The translations under genes and the position numbers were made by a program. DNA of 64,000 bases from Vibrio porteresiae DSM 19223 (GTDB lineage Bacteria > Pseudomonadota > Gammaproteobacteria > Enterobacterales > Vibrionaceae): the NCBI RefSeq assembly GCF_024347055.1, contig NZ_AP024895.1, positions 992,001 to 1,056,000 on the forward strand, read 5' to 3'. Position 1 is the first letter of the stretch; each line of letters begins with the position of its first letter. Under the pieces are notes generated by a model. That model searched no databases. It was not told where the DNA came from and saw nothing but the letters and a program-made list of their open reading frames with translations. Positions 7,321-15,769 of the stretch are shown one piece after another.

Positions 7321-7389
7321 GCATAACAAGGCGATGCTAGGGACTCGCCTACGCTGCGCTTCGGCAAGCTCCAGAGCGCGGCGTTACTA
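7321..7389 (+). repeat. attC site D, last of the array
   Basis: R'' GCATAAC (7321-7327) followed by AAGGCG, and GCGGCG with R' GTTACTA (7383-7389). Inner GC-rich pairing includes GGCGA/TCGCC. The 3' half-box does not fit GTTRRRY well and no further cassette follows, as expected at the end of an array. Confidence 0.75.
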
Positions 7390-7423
7390 AAACGATTCTG
7401 TCCAAAAGTGAGTTAAGTTAGGT

Positions 7424-7468
7424 CTAAAAAAGCCCCATATGTAACATATCGTTACATATGGGTTATGT
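7424..7468 (-). terminator. Terminator after the island's minus-strand genes (probably bidirectional)
   Basis: CCCATATGTAAC (7434-7445) pairs perfectly with GTTACATATGGG (7451-7462). Read on the minus strand it is followed by GCTTTTTT, closing the operon of the two genes at 7489-8807. On the plus strand it is followed by TTATGTTTTT, so it may also end the cassette array transcript. Confidence 0.75.
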
Positions 7469-7488
7469 TTTTAATTAAACTAAAATAT

Positions 7489-7770
7489 TTAAGGTAAAGG
7501 GAACGGAATGTTTTCATCTTTATCATCTAAAATGGAACTTACTATACCCCCTACAATTTCTGATACTACATCGTTTTTATTAGCATCTAATACAACATTA
7601 TTTTCTATAGTTAGGTTATATGATTTAGCTAGTTTTATAGTTATTTTTTCATTAACCCATTTATTATCAAAGGTTATGCCCGTTTTTTCTTTTAATTTAT
7701 TTAATCGTTCATTTACTTCTGTTGTTACTACATTATTAATCAAAGATGGTACTGTTAAAAATCTGCTCAT
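7489..7770 (-). CDS. Small protein of unknown function, downstream of the relaxase-like gene
   Basis: A 93-residue protein, 23 bp downstream of the relaxase-like gene and before a shared terminator, so probably in one operon with it. The sequence is hydrophilic and helical in the middle (VNERLNKLKEKTGITF) and ends in DKDENIPFPLP. I recognise no family. It could be an accessory factor of the upstream protein. The Shine-Dalgarno is weak (AAAGAC). Codon use is as AT-rich as its neighbour. Confidence 0.5.
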   Translation of the reverse strand: MSRFLTVPSLINNVVTTEVNERLNKLKEKTGITFDNKWVNEKITIKLAKSYNLTIENNVVLDANKNDVVSEIVGGIVSSILDDKDENIPFPLP

Positions 7771-7793
7771 AGTCTTTATTTAAAGTATAATTT

Positions 7794-8807
7794 TTATAAT
7801 TTAGGGAAATCAAATTTATTTTTTAAATTATTTCCTAAGTTATATTTTTTCTGTTTAGAATCAATATTCATAAATAAAGTTGATATCAGTTCTATTGTGG
7901 CTTGATCTGTCTCATCGCATGAAATATCTTCTAATTCATTGAGCTCTTTATTGATACGATTCAATTGACGGTTCATTTGCTTAATATTCTGTAACTCATA
8001 CGCCTCTAGCCACTTTTTTGCTTGCCCGATAATACGTATTAGTCTTTTGTTCTGCTCTGAAAGTTTTTCTTTCTCACGGGCAGCTTTAACTGACCACGCA
8101 GGAGCTCGTTTCTTTGCATATCCGTTATATTCTTTTACTGGTTGATAATCTTGATTACTGATGTTCATCACTTTAATCATTGCGACATTAAAAGATTGTT
8201 TAATCAGTCTAGTCGTTGATTTTCTTTGCAAATCTCGCAAATAAACTAGGTCGTTAGTGAATTTCCCCAAAAGGATATGTATATGATCACCAGCCCCTTT
8301 TAACTCCTTGTCTTGGTTCTGCTGGTGCAAAACAGCACGCACAATTGGAACTAAGCTCTTGGAGTCAACATTTAAAGATCGAGCTAAATTTCTCATGACC
8401 ATATTGAACATAGAACGCCACTGTTCATTGCTGGGACGAATCCCCTTCGGAAGCGAGATAACAAACTCAATCGCAGGTTTAGGTGGTCGACCACCTTTTC
8501 TTTTTTGTGCTAAAAATAGTTTATATTTTTCGCAATTACGAATCATATTAAGCGAATGATTTTCGTCGCCAAAGATAGTTTTTATTTTTTCAGTATATGT
8601 GTGATTCTTATGATGTTTGTCATTCAAATATCGCTCTCTTGCGATTACACACTTTGCTGGTTCAGCAATAACAGTCCAATTTTTGATCATGTCTTTATTT
8701 AAAAAATATGATTTACAAAAACAGGAATCAAATATTATATTAATTGTCGCGTAGTCAAGATGGGCAAACTTAGTGAATTCTTCCCTATTAGTTTTGCCAC
8801 TTGCCAA
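7794..8807 (-). CDS. Putative HUH-type relaxase/Rep-like protein
   Basis: A 337-residue protein with a TTG start preceded by GAGGGG, which lies in a short palindrome (8808-8818). The segment GDHIHILLGKF (about residues 176-186) resembles the His-hydrophobic-His motif of HUH nucleases. It is preceded by FVISLPKGIRPSNEQW, like the strand-helix of mobilisation proteins. A candidate nucleophile Tyr is in VKEYNGYAKKR. The C-terminal half is charged and coiled-coil-like (KEKLSEQNKRLIRIIGQAKK). HUH enzymes nick DNA for plasmid transfer or replication. A role in mobilising this island is therefore attractive but unproven. It is divergent from the DUF3987 gene and co-directional with the small gene at 7489. 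Confidence 0.55.
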   Translation of the reverse strand: MASGKTNREEFTKFAHLDYATINIIFDSCFCKSYFLNKDMIKNWTVIAEPAKCVIARERYLNDKHHKNHTYTEKIKTIFGDENHSLNMIRNCEKYKLFLAQKRKGGRPPKPAIEFVISLPKGIRPSNEQWRSMFNMVMRNLARSLNVDSKSLVPIVRAVLHQQNQDKELKGAGDHIHILLGKFTNDLVYLRDLQRKSTTRLIKQSFNVAMIKVMNISNQDYQPVKEYNGYAKKRAPAWSVKAAREKEKLSEQNKRLIRIIGQAKKWLEAYELQNIKQMNRQLNRINKELNELEDISCDETDQATIELISTLFMNIDSKQKKYNLGNNLKNKFDFPKL

Positions 8808-8959
8808 AGGGGTCCCCTCTGAACTCCCTAAAAATGTAAGTGAAATAAATTTCCATTCATTTTCATTACATTAAAAAATAATCAGAAAAAATACTCTCCT
8901 AACACTTGCATTGCCCACGTAAATAAACAACTTTAAGTCTAAACAAATAAAAATAAATC
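8808..8959. promoter_or_regulatory. Divergent intergenic region with palindromes (possible oriT or origin)
   Basis: Between the relaxase-like gene and the DUF3987 gene lie AGGGGTCCCCT (8808-8818) and an imperfect inverted repeat (8834-8871, ATGTAAGTGAAAT against ATTTTCATTACAT). Nick sites and origins usually lie next to HUH genes, so this is the best candidate site in the island. Divergent promoters must also be here. Confidence 0.35.
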
Positions 8960-10581
8960 ATGACTACAAAGTACATACCTAGCAATACATCTCGCAATGA
9001 GAACCAACTAACACTATCTACAACTGGAGTTGTAGAAAATAAAATAACAAATACCAATGGTACAGGTAATACAGGTAATACAGGTTGGGGTACCCCAATT
9101 CCACTTGACGTTGATCCACTGCCAAAACCTAAAGAATTGAGAAAAGAAATGCTCCCTAAAGCATTTCGACAATTCATTATCGAAAAATCGTACAGTGTAG
9201 ATGACACGGCTCCGGATTATCTTGCTGTCGCTTTGGTTGTGATGTCTGCAAGTATTATCGGAAGTAATGCTGAAATAAAGCCGAAGAAACATGACTCATG
9301 GTCTATCGCTTGTACCCTTTGGGCATTTCTGATAGGTAAAGCATCTGACAAAAAGACTCCAGCCCTCTTGCTGCGTTATCTGCCGTCGAAAAAGTAAAGA
9401 AATCGATCATTGCCCCGAAAATTGCCGCTTTAGAAAAATCTTACCAATTAAAGATGAAGCAATTCGTAAAAATTAAAGCTCGACTTGATAAGCAATATGA
9501 AGCTGCGTTTGAAGAAGATAATGACGACCTAATGTCAGAAATTGAAGCCAAAATTATTGCTCTGAAAGAGCCTGAATCTTTCGATAAAAAAGAAATTTAT
9601 GTGAATGACTCTACTATTGAAGCTTTAACCCTTTGTGCAGAGTCTTCTCCCTCAGGTCTAGCGGTTGTAAGAGATGAAGCCAGCGGTTTGCTCGCCATTT
9701 TCGAACAGGCAGCTCGTACACATGAACGTTCAATTTATCTTGAAGGTTATAACGCCAAGAGAACCAGTTACACTATACGACGTATTGGTCGAGATGATGT
9801 CGTTCTCCCACAGCTATTTATCAATATGTTAGGCGGAATCCAACCAGATATGCTACGAGGTATGATTCAATCAGCATTGTGCGGAAAAATGAACGACGGA
9901 TTCCTTGAGCGTGTTTTGCAAATGTCAGTTTATCCAGAATCGAAAAAACGTACCCTAACAGATTTCAAAGTTTCGCCAGAGGCTGAACAATCGATTATTC
10001 GCGTTTATTCAGTACTAGCACAGCTCGACACACCTCACGATCCATTTGCGTTCAAATTCGACCATGTGGCTCAAGCAAAATGGACGAAATGGTCAGAAGA
10101 AGCATTGCGTGATGAACAGAATTCGTCAAAAGAGTTATTGTCATACCATGCTAAGCGTACGGAACACTGTGCGAAGCTGGCACTGATTTTTCATCTAATT
10201 GATGAAGCGAGCAAATCATCTATCAATTCAGTGTTCAATCCAAATCTGAAAATAAGTGTAGAAAGCCTAAATAGGGCTATGATCTGGATGCGTTATTTAC
10301 GTTCCCATGCATACCGAATCATAGAATCTGCTAAATGCGCTAACACGGAACAAAGCCCTGCGTCTATTTTGCTAAGGCATCTTCCAGATTTAGATGGTCA
10401 GTTCACTAAAAGCCAACTGTCGACCAAGGGTTGGAAGAATTTTAAAACGTCTGAGCAACGTAATGAAGCTGTTGAGGTACTTCTTCGTCATGGCTACATA
10501 AAGGAAGCTCGGATTTTTGTTGATTCATCTACTAAAGACGTTAAAGGCTACATAATCCATCCTGATTTTATTCAGAAATAG
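8960..10581 (+). pseudogene. DUF3987-type (helicase/primase-like) gene, frameshifted
   Basis: Two adjacent frames encode one protein. 8960-9397 gives the N-terminal 145 residues, ending after a P-loop-like GKASDKKTPAL. The continuation is in the -1 frame, entering AALSAVEKVKK at about 9370 and ending at 10581. DUF3987 proteins carry a G-x-PS-xx-KSPAL motif followed by a helix, so the expected joint is PAL-x-AAL. This places the loss of a single base at about 9367-9370. The second part contains the conserved VVRDEASGLL and LFINMLGGIQPD segments. DUF3987 proteins occur beside integrases on phage-like islands and resemble primase/helicases. It may be an inactive gene, a sequencing error, or recoded: C AAA AAG occurs just before the break at 9349. 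A tandem repeat makes NGTGNTGNTGWG near the start. Confidence 0.7.
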
Positions 10582-10736
10582 TCGGACGTTTAAGGTGGGG
10601 ATGATTCTCCACCTTACCTTTCAATTGTTCACTAAATAGTCAGCAATATCACTTTTGACACAAACTATCTCAATATCAAAGCACCTTTTCTCAAAAATTA
10701 ATCATAATTACTTGATTTTTAAGGATTATTTGCAAA
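10582..10736. other. AT-rich gap before the second integrase
   Basis: No gene. It presumably holds the promoter of the following recombinase; an AAGGA (10721-10725) lies 11 bp before its TTG start. No terminator for the DUF3987 gene was recognised. Confidence 0.4.
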
Positions 10737-11795
10737 TTGGTTAGTAACAAAATTAAAGTAACTTCATCAGTTCTAATAAGTGCGAATGAAATGACTACTT
10801 TAAAGCGTGAAAGCAGAATAACAGCTCAAACTGCAATCAAGAGATTTGTCAATTATGTGGAAATAAGTCCATCGTTAAAACCCTCAACGATTGCTGGCTA
10901 TAAAACAATAGCGAATAGACTCTATCCGCTCTTAGATAATGTTTATCTAAAAGATATTACAGCTTTCGACATTGAGCATCTCTTAAACGTAATCTTGGTG
11001 GAATTAAGCCAAATCAGAGGACAAGGTTACAACACGAAGACAAGGGAGAATACGAGATCCTTTCTCAAATTGATGTTTGACCATTTTTACAAGCGCAGAG
11101 ATATCCGCTCCCATCCATTCTCAATGGGTATAAAACTAGCTAAACATGACGATACTCAGTTTATCTTGCCTTACACGAAAGCTGAAGTCGCAGCTGTACT
11201 AGCACTAAAGGATGGATGTGGCGTTGTCGAAGGGTTCGAAGTTACTGTGAATGAAGGACTTCGACCGGGAGAGCTGCTTGCATTAACAACTAAAAGCTAT
11301 AACAAAGAGGCTGGCTATCTAGAAATCGATAAATCTATATGTTTGAACCATCTTAAATTCCCGAAAACAGTTGGATCTAAGAGGCGTATTATGATTACAG
11401 ATGCTACAAAGCTGCTAATCGAACAATGTGTCGATTCGAATGACTTTGACGAATATGAGATTCAATGCCATCGTGAAAGAAGAATAGTCGAAACTTTTAA
11501 TGATAAATTTGTATTTTACAATCCGACCGACGGTTCTTGTTGGGGAGATAGTAAAAATTTCTGTACAAAATTAGCACCTTATTTTCATCGAGCCAATGTT
11601 CATTTCCGAGGGGTACGTCCCGCTAGACATACGTTTATTACAAATGCAGTAAATGCTGGAATTTCATTCCAAGACGTAGCGGATCACGTAGGACATAGCG
11701 ATATTGCAACCCTGAAAAAACATTACTTGTATTGGCAAAATTTTCTTATTGGTAAGAATAACTTACATATCCGAAATGCAATGTGCACATACTAG
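10737..11795 (+). CDS. Tyrosine recombinase (island integrase, right)
   Basis: A 352-residue integrase-like protein. The SAM-like core-binding domain is at about 25-130 (SPSLKPSTIAGYKTIANRLY). The catalytic domain shows NEGLRPGELLAL (Arg I), FPKTVGSKRRI (beta-hairpin Lys) and RGVRPARHTF, where the first His of the HxxR box is replaced by Arg. It ends with GHSDIATLKKHYLYW with the nucleophile Tyr. The start is TTG; an ATG at 10791 is an alternative. It lies about 165 bp from attR and reads toward it. It is unrelated in sequence to the left integrase at a glance, so the island carries two different recombinases. Confidence 0.85.
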   Translation: MVSNKIKVTSSVLISANEMTTLKRESRITAQTAIKRFVNYVEISPSLKPSTIAGYKTIANRLYPLLDNVYLKDITAFDIEHLLNVILVELSQIRGQGYNTKTRENTRSFLKLMFDHFYKRRDIRSHPFSMGIKLAKHDDTQFILPYTKAEVAAVLALKDGCGVVEGFEVTVNEGLRPGELLALTTKSYNKEAGYLEIDKSICLNHLKFPKTVGSKRRIMITDATKLLIEQCVDSNDFDEYEIQCHRERRIVETFNDKFVFYNPTDGSCWGDSKNFCTKLAPYFHRANVHFRGVRPARHTFITNAVNAGISFQDVADHVGHSDIATLKKHYLYWQNFLIGKNNLHIRNAMCTY

Positions 11796-11812
11796 TCAAT
11801 AGACTCATTCCG

Positions 11813-11838
11813 AAGCGCCGAAAGGCGCTTTTTTTATA
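11813..11838 (+). terminator. Terminator after the right integrase
   Basis: AAGCGCC and GGCGCTT form a stem with a GAAA loop, followed by a run of T. Confidence 0.85.
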
Positions 11839-11961
11839 TCTGTTGAAAGTGATACATTCATTTGATACATTTTTGGCAAATTTTGACAATTAACCTTCAT
11901 GCCTAAAATTCATAACACACTGTTTTTGATGGGATTAATTGGGTTTTAAATTGGGTGAAAA

Positions 11962-11993
11962 TAGGGTTCAAATCCCTATCTCTCCGCCACATT
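11962..11993 (+). repeat. attR, right direct repeat of the island
   Basis: Exact 32-bp copy of the tRNA-Ser 3' end (1701-1732). It is preceded by island sequence that does not complete a tRNA, so this copy is not a gene. Confidence 0.92.
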
Positions 11994-11998
11994 CGAAG

Positions 11999-12026
11999 AA
12001 CCCGCTGACTTGTCAGCGGGTTTTTT
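11999..12026 (+). terminator. Original chromosomal terminator of tRNA-Ser, displaced by the island
   Basis: AACCCGCTGAC and GTCAGCGGGTT form a perfect 11-bp stem with a TT loop, then TTTTTT. It lies six bases past attR, the place of the tRNA terminator before the island inserted. Confidence 0.85.
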
Positions 12027-12652
12027 CATTTCTAGTACTGTATTTTCCATCTTACGAGTTTGCCCATCGGTCTCTTTTTAGCCGTTATGTTCTTAAGATT
12101 GAGAACACACGGTAGCAATGTTAAGTACAACGATTGCCTGTACACTCTTAAAGCAAAATATGCTTCACAAATGGAAATTTGAAATATAAAACTGGTTAGA
12201 TAATAATTTTTACGATTGAATTAAACTTAACCTTTTTCCTATTTGGAAATATACAATAAAGCATATGTCAATTATATTTATTCTAGGTTGATATATTGGG
12301 TTCATATCTCTGAAATAATTATCTAGTTCATTTATTATCTGCAGCTTACGTGCTTGTATATCAAATAAAATTGAGTTATAGATAATAATTACCGACGTTT
12401 TTGTGCGGAATATCAAATTTATTTTTGCTTCAGAGACTATAAGTAACTCGTCGTATACTCGAGTCGTGCTGACCTGAGACTCTTGGGATGGACTCAACAT
12501 CATTGTTGTATACGCACTTGTTTATTGATGGAAGAATGAACAGGGTGATATGTAACATAAATAAGATTTTTGATAGAGATATAATGATTTAATTATCATT
12601 GTGCTGAGTTCAGTATATAATTCTGCTCCAAATAAGGTACTAGAATTGGATT
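12027..12652. other. AT-rich intergenic region upstream of the two-component system
   Basis: About 625 bp with no gene I can support. An open frame of 97 codons on the minus strand (12210-12503) has no ribosome binding site and no recognisable sequence. The promoter of the response regulator gene must lie near 12600. Confidence 0.4.
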
Positions 12653-13327
12653 ATGACTTCACCATTAACGCCTCGCATTGAAGATCTTACTATTCTCATT
12701 GTTGAAGATGAACCTCTTTACATGGATAGAATTAAGTTAGTATTGCAACAGTTGGGGTGCCCATCCTTACTGGTTCATAGCGCTCACACATTAAAAGAGG
12801 CGTTACGTATAATTCCTATGTATTCATGGGATTATGCGTTTATTGATCTTGGCTTACCTGACGGACACGGGCGCAATATTATTGAGCAGTTGCATAAAAC
12901 TCAACCCAATACCGGTATTACAGTGATTTCTGCTTGGAGTGATGAAAATACGATTTTTTCAGCCCTGCAAGCGGGTGCTACAGGTTACTTGCTTAAAGAG
13001 CGTGATGATTTAGAGATCATGTTGGGGGTGCGCAGTACACTTCGCGGCGGTGCTCCGATAGATCCGTTTATTGCTAAGCGTATTTTGCAAGAGATACCTA
13101 ATCGTGCACCTGTAGAAACTGAAGTGTCGGATTCCCCGCTCAGCCGTCGTGAGCATGAAATTTTAGAATGGGTGGCAGATGGCATGTCGAATAAAGAGAT
13201 TGCTAACCAGTTATCCATTTCCCGCTACACCGTAGAGACACATGTAAAAAGTATCTATCGTAAACTAGCGGTCACATCTCGGCTCAATGCGGTGAAAGCA
13301 GCACGAGAAAATGGTTTATTACACTAA
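12653..13327 (+). CDS. NarL/LuxR-family response regulator
   Basis: A 224-residue protein. The receiver domain (about 12-130) shows the acidic pair in VEDE, the phospho-acceptor D65 in FIDLGLPDG, and the Lys in YLLKE. The C-terminal LuxR-type helix-turn-helix (about 160-218) reads LSRREHEILEWVADGMSNKE and NQLSISRYTVETHVKSIYRKL. It is coupled to the following histidine kinase gene by a 1-bp overlap (TAATG), so they form a two-component pair. The regulated genes are unknown. The Shine-Dalgarno is weak. Confidence 0.93.
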   Translation: MTSPLTPRIEDLTILIVEDEPLYMDRIKLVLQQLGCPSLLVHSAHTLKEALRIIPMYSWDYAFIDLGLPDGHGRNIIEQLHKTQPNTGITVISAWSDENTIFSALQAGATGYLLKERDDLEIMLGVRSTLRGGAPIDPFIAKRILQEIPNRAPVETEVSDSPLSRREHEILEWVADGMSNKEIANQLSISRYTVETHVKSIYRKLAVTSRLNAVKAARENGLLH

Positions 13328-15228
13328 TGAAGTGGTTGAGCTTACTTGGTTTGTGGTTGTGCGCATGGCTAGTGTGTTCTAGTGCTTGGGCACAAGCTCC
13401 AGTGAATCAAGTCAATCAGCGATGCTCGGTGCAAATAGGTGACGTCCAAGCTTATCGAAGCTCAGAACCGACCGATATGGCCATTCTCACTCCGCCCGCA
13501 ATGGATGCTCCATCGCAAGTGGTTACCTTACCCAATAATTGGTCCACCATTTGGCCAGAGTACACGGGTGTTGTTTGGTATCGAATTCCTTGGCAATGGC
13601 ACTGTGCTGACAATGAAACTCAGCATCAACCGATTGGCATTGTTATTCGCTTCATCAGTATGGCTGGTGCGGTCATATTTAACGATCACCTACTGTGGCG
13701 TGATAAGCATTTCAGCGAGCCGCTCTCTCGCAGTTGGAATCGGCCGCTCTATTTCACTGTTCCTCAGTCTGCTGTCCTTCCGGGCGAAAACGAAGTTTGG
13801 GTTCGGGTGGTGGGCTTAAAAGAGCAAGCTCCTGGACTTGGGAAAGTCACTTTCGGCGAAGCTCAGCCTCAATACGATGTCTATCGTCATTTAGTATGGC
13901 AGCAGCGAACGCTGTTTCTCATCAATTTAATCGTATCGATCGTTTTTGCGATCATTTTTACGTTTATCTGGTGGAGTTATCGGTCGGCTACCGCAAATGG
14001 TTGGTATGCATTGCAGACTTGGTGCTGGATCGGCTTTTGTGCTCATCTATTAATGACCGAGGGGGCACCTTTTGACTCTTCGTTACAGATCGCCAAAATC
14101 AACGCTATCTTTTTGGCTGCCTTTATTTGTACCACCAATATTTTCTCATGGCGCTTTATTAACAAGCGCTGGCCTGTATGGGAGAGGATCATTTGGACGG
14201 TATTTACCGTCAGCTCAGTTATTTTGTTGGTGACGCCTTATTCATGGCTACGAACCTTACTCAATATTTGGGGACCACTCTTTATGTTGGGCTATTTGGG
14301 GAACCAAATCGCCTTCGTTACTGTTTCCATTCGTAGCAAAGAGAGGGAACACAAACTGATCGCATTTTGCTATTTGCTCTTTATGGGTATGGCAATTAAT
14401 GATTATCTCGTTTTGATTGATGTGAGAGCCGAAGATGCTCCACTTTTGATTCCCTATGGTTCTATCGTCACTACCGTAATGATCTCATACCTGCTGGCCA
14501 AGCGCGTCGCCAATAACATGCTGCGTGTGACCCGTTTTTCTGAGGAGATGAATGAGGCGGTGACGAAAGCCTGTGGCGAGCTCAACGACCAATTGACGCA
14601 AGCGCATTTACAAGATATTGAGTCTACCCGGAATGAGTTACGGCAAAACTTTTCTCACGATTTACATGATGGTGTTGGTGGCGAACTGGTGCGCTCTATC
14701 GCGCTCTTTGAGAAAAAACAGGGGCCGTTAGAGCAACAATTTGTGCTCTCTTTACTTAAGCAGATGCGTGATGATTTAAGACAAGTACTTGATAGCTCTG
14801 CTAATAACAGTATGCAGGTTCCTGAATCGCCAAGAGCATGGCTTGCTCCTCTTAAACAACGTTTTGGTAACTTGTTTGATGAGTTGGAAATAGAGCACAG
14901 TTGGTATATCACCTCTGCTTGGTATCTTGCTCCTAAATCTAGTCAGTGCGTGGCGCTTGGGCGTTTTATTGAAGAGGCGTTGACTAATGTGGTCAAACAT
15001 AGCCGAGCTCAAACTGTACAGGTTACCGTCAGTTATGGGGAGCAGGATACTTTAGTGCTCTCAATCGAAGATGATGGCGTTGGGTTTAATTGGCAGGCGC
15101 TGCAAGGAACCAGTATGGGGATAGGCTTGCATAGCATGCAAGAGCGGATCGCCAAGATCGGTGGCAATTTAACCATTGAGTCGACTTCGGGAAAAACATC
15201 CTTGATGGCGACAGTACCGCTTCACTAG
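13327..15228 (+). CDS. 7TMR-DISM-type sensor histidine kinase (HisKA_3)
   Basis: A 633-residue membrane kinase. A signal peptide (1-22, ending AWAQ) is followed by a periplasmic beta-sandwich domain of the 7TMR-DISM extracellular type (to about 190). Seven hydrophobic segments span about 195-395. A helical linker leads to the HisKA_3 dimerisation motif SHDLHDGVGGELVRS (around 440-455). The ATPase domain has EEALTNVVKHSRA (N box) and DDGVGF with GIGLHSMQERI (G boxes). It is the partner of the NarL-type regulator directly upstream. Ligand unknown; this sensor class often detects carbohydrates or small metabolites. Confidence 0.92.
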   Translation: MKWLSLLGLWLCAWLVCSSAWAQAPVNQVNQRCSVQIGDVQAYRSSEPTDMAILTPPAMDAPSQVVTLPNNWSTIWPEYTGVVWYRIPWQWHCADNETQHQPIGIVIRFISMAGAVIFNDHLLWRDKHFSEPLSRSWNRPLYFTVPQSAVLPGENEVWVRVVGLKEQAPGLGKVTFGEAQPQYDVYRHLVWQQRTLFLINLIVSIVFAIIFTFIWWSYRSATANGWYALQTWCWIGFCAHLLMTEGAPFDSSLQIAKINAIFLAAFICTTNIFSWRFINKRWPVWERIIWTVFTVSSVILLVTPYSWLRTLLNIWGPLFMLGYLGNQIAFVTVSIRSKEREHKLIAFCYLLFMGMAINDYLVLIDVRAEDAPLLIPYGSIVTTVMISYLLAKRVANNMLRVTRFSEEMNEAVTKACGELNDQLTQAHLQDIESTRNELRQNFSHDLHDGVGGELVRSIALFEKKQGPLEQQFVLSLLKQMRDDLRQVLDSSANNSMQVPESPRAWLAPLKQRFGNLFDELEIEHSWYITSAWYLAPKSSQCVALGRFIEEALTNVVKHSRAQTVQVTVSYGEQDTLVLSIEDDGVGFNWQALQGTSMGIGLHSMQERIAKIGGNLTIESTSGKTSLMATVPLH

Positions 15229-15656
15229 CGTTATTGATTGAATTAGGTAGCAAAATACCTAGTTTCAGTGATTTGCCTACCACTTTAGTGGCAGTAAGAT
15301 ACTCCCATCAACAGAGAGTTGGGATAGAGGTCACGATAACTGTGTGATCGTAGGTTATCGAGAAAAGCTTCGATCTAGCTGCATTAGTTGAACGAAGATA
15401 AAACTAACAATGTTAGTTGGCACATAAAAAATAAAATACATAAAAATAGAGGGTTATCTAGCAAATAAGAAATGCATCTGAAATGTTTTATTGAGTACTT
15501 AGAGTGTTCAATTTTATGTCGGATTTGAAATTTCTAAGTGCTTATTTCAGTCTTTGCTGAATTGATGTTACTCGATACCTGCAGTTCAATTAGGGTTGCG
15601 GTTGTCAGGGAAAGGTTCCGATTTTGCTTAGATAGCCAATCTACGACGTCGTTGGT
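15229..15656. other. Intergenic region, possible small RNA near its 3' end
   Basis: No protein gene is visible. The AT-rich middle (15400-15540) leads into a more structured stretch (15590-15656) that ends in a strong terminator. A small RNA reading into that terminator is possible but only from layout. Confidence 0.3.
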
Positions 15657-15685
15657 AAAAGCCCACTCTTCGGAGTGGGCTTTTT
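15657..15685 (+). terminator. Bidirectional terminator between kinase/sRNA region and aphA
   Basis: AAAAGCCCACTC and GAGTGGGCTTTT around a TTCG loop, with T runs on both strands. It can close the convergent acid phosphatase gene. Confidence 0.85.
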
Positions 15686-15769
15686 ACTTTGTCACCAATA
15701 AATGTTGTAGCTAACCATCTATAGTTAAACACTTAATGTTAGGCGCACGCGGTGATTGAATATTTCTCG

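Larger units (their letters stand above)
3467..7389 (+). other. Integron-type gene cassette array without integron integrase (CALIN)
   Basis: Five segments, all genes on the + strand, are separated by attC-like sites. The decisive sign is pairing between each cassette's 5' junction and the R'' of its own attC: GTTAACT (3467) with AGTTAAC (5262); GTTAGAT (5351) with ATCTAAC (5901); GTTATAC (5950) with GTATAAC (6317); GTTATGC (6753) with GCATAAC (7321). Each pair is an exact reverse complement, as expected when IntI cuts G/TTRRRY and inserts a circular cassette. Start codons lie 15-33 bp after the junctions and stop codons lie in or just before the attC sites. No intI gene is seen. Confidence 0.85.
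1701..11993 (+). mobile_element. tRNA-Ser integrated genomic island (~10.3 kb)
   Basis: The element is bounded by identical 32-bp repeats at 1701-1732 and 11962-11993. The left copy is the T arm, acceptor strand and CCA of tRNA-Ser plus four bases. A tyrosine recombinase gene lies next to each end. Inside are an integron-type cassette array, a putative relaxase/Rep-like gene, a DUF3987-type gene and AT-rich segments unlike the backbone. No type IV secretion genes are present, so at most it is mobilisable rather than self-transmissible. That last point is inference. Confidence 0.92.

Noticed and set aside
7321..7389. attC D as a Rho-independent terminator or Vibrio cholerae repeat (VCR)
   Set aside because: No T run follows, and it is much shorter than a VCR; the R'' box matching the cassette's own 5' junction explains it better.
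11962..11993. Second tRNA-Ser gene
   Set aside because: Only the 3' end of the tRNA is present; upstream sequence cannot form the acceptor, D or anticodon arms.
12210..12503. 97-codon open frame on the minus strand near attR
   Set aside because: No Shine-Dalgarno, no recognisable family, very AT-rich stretch where chance frames are common.
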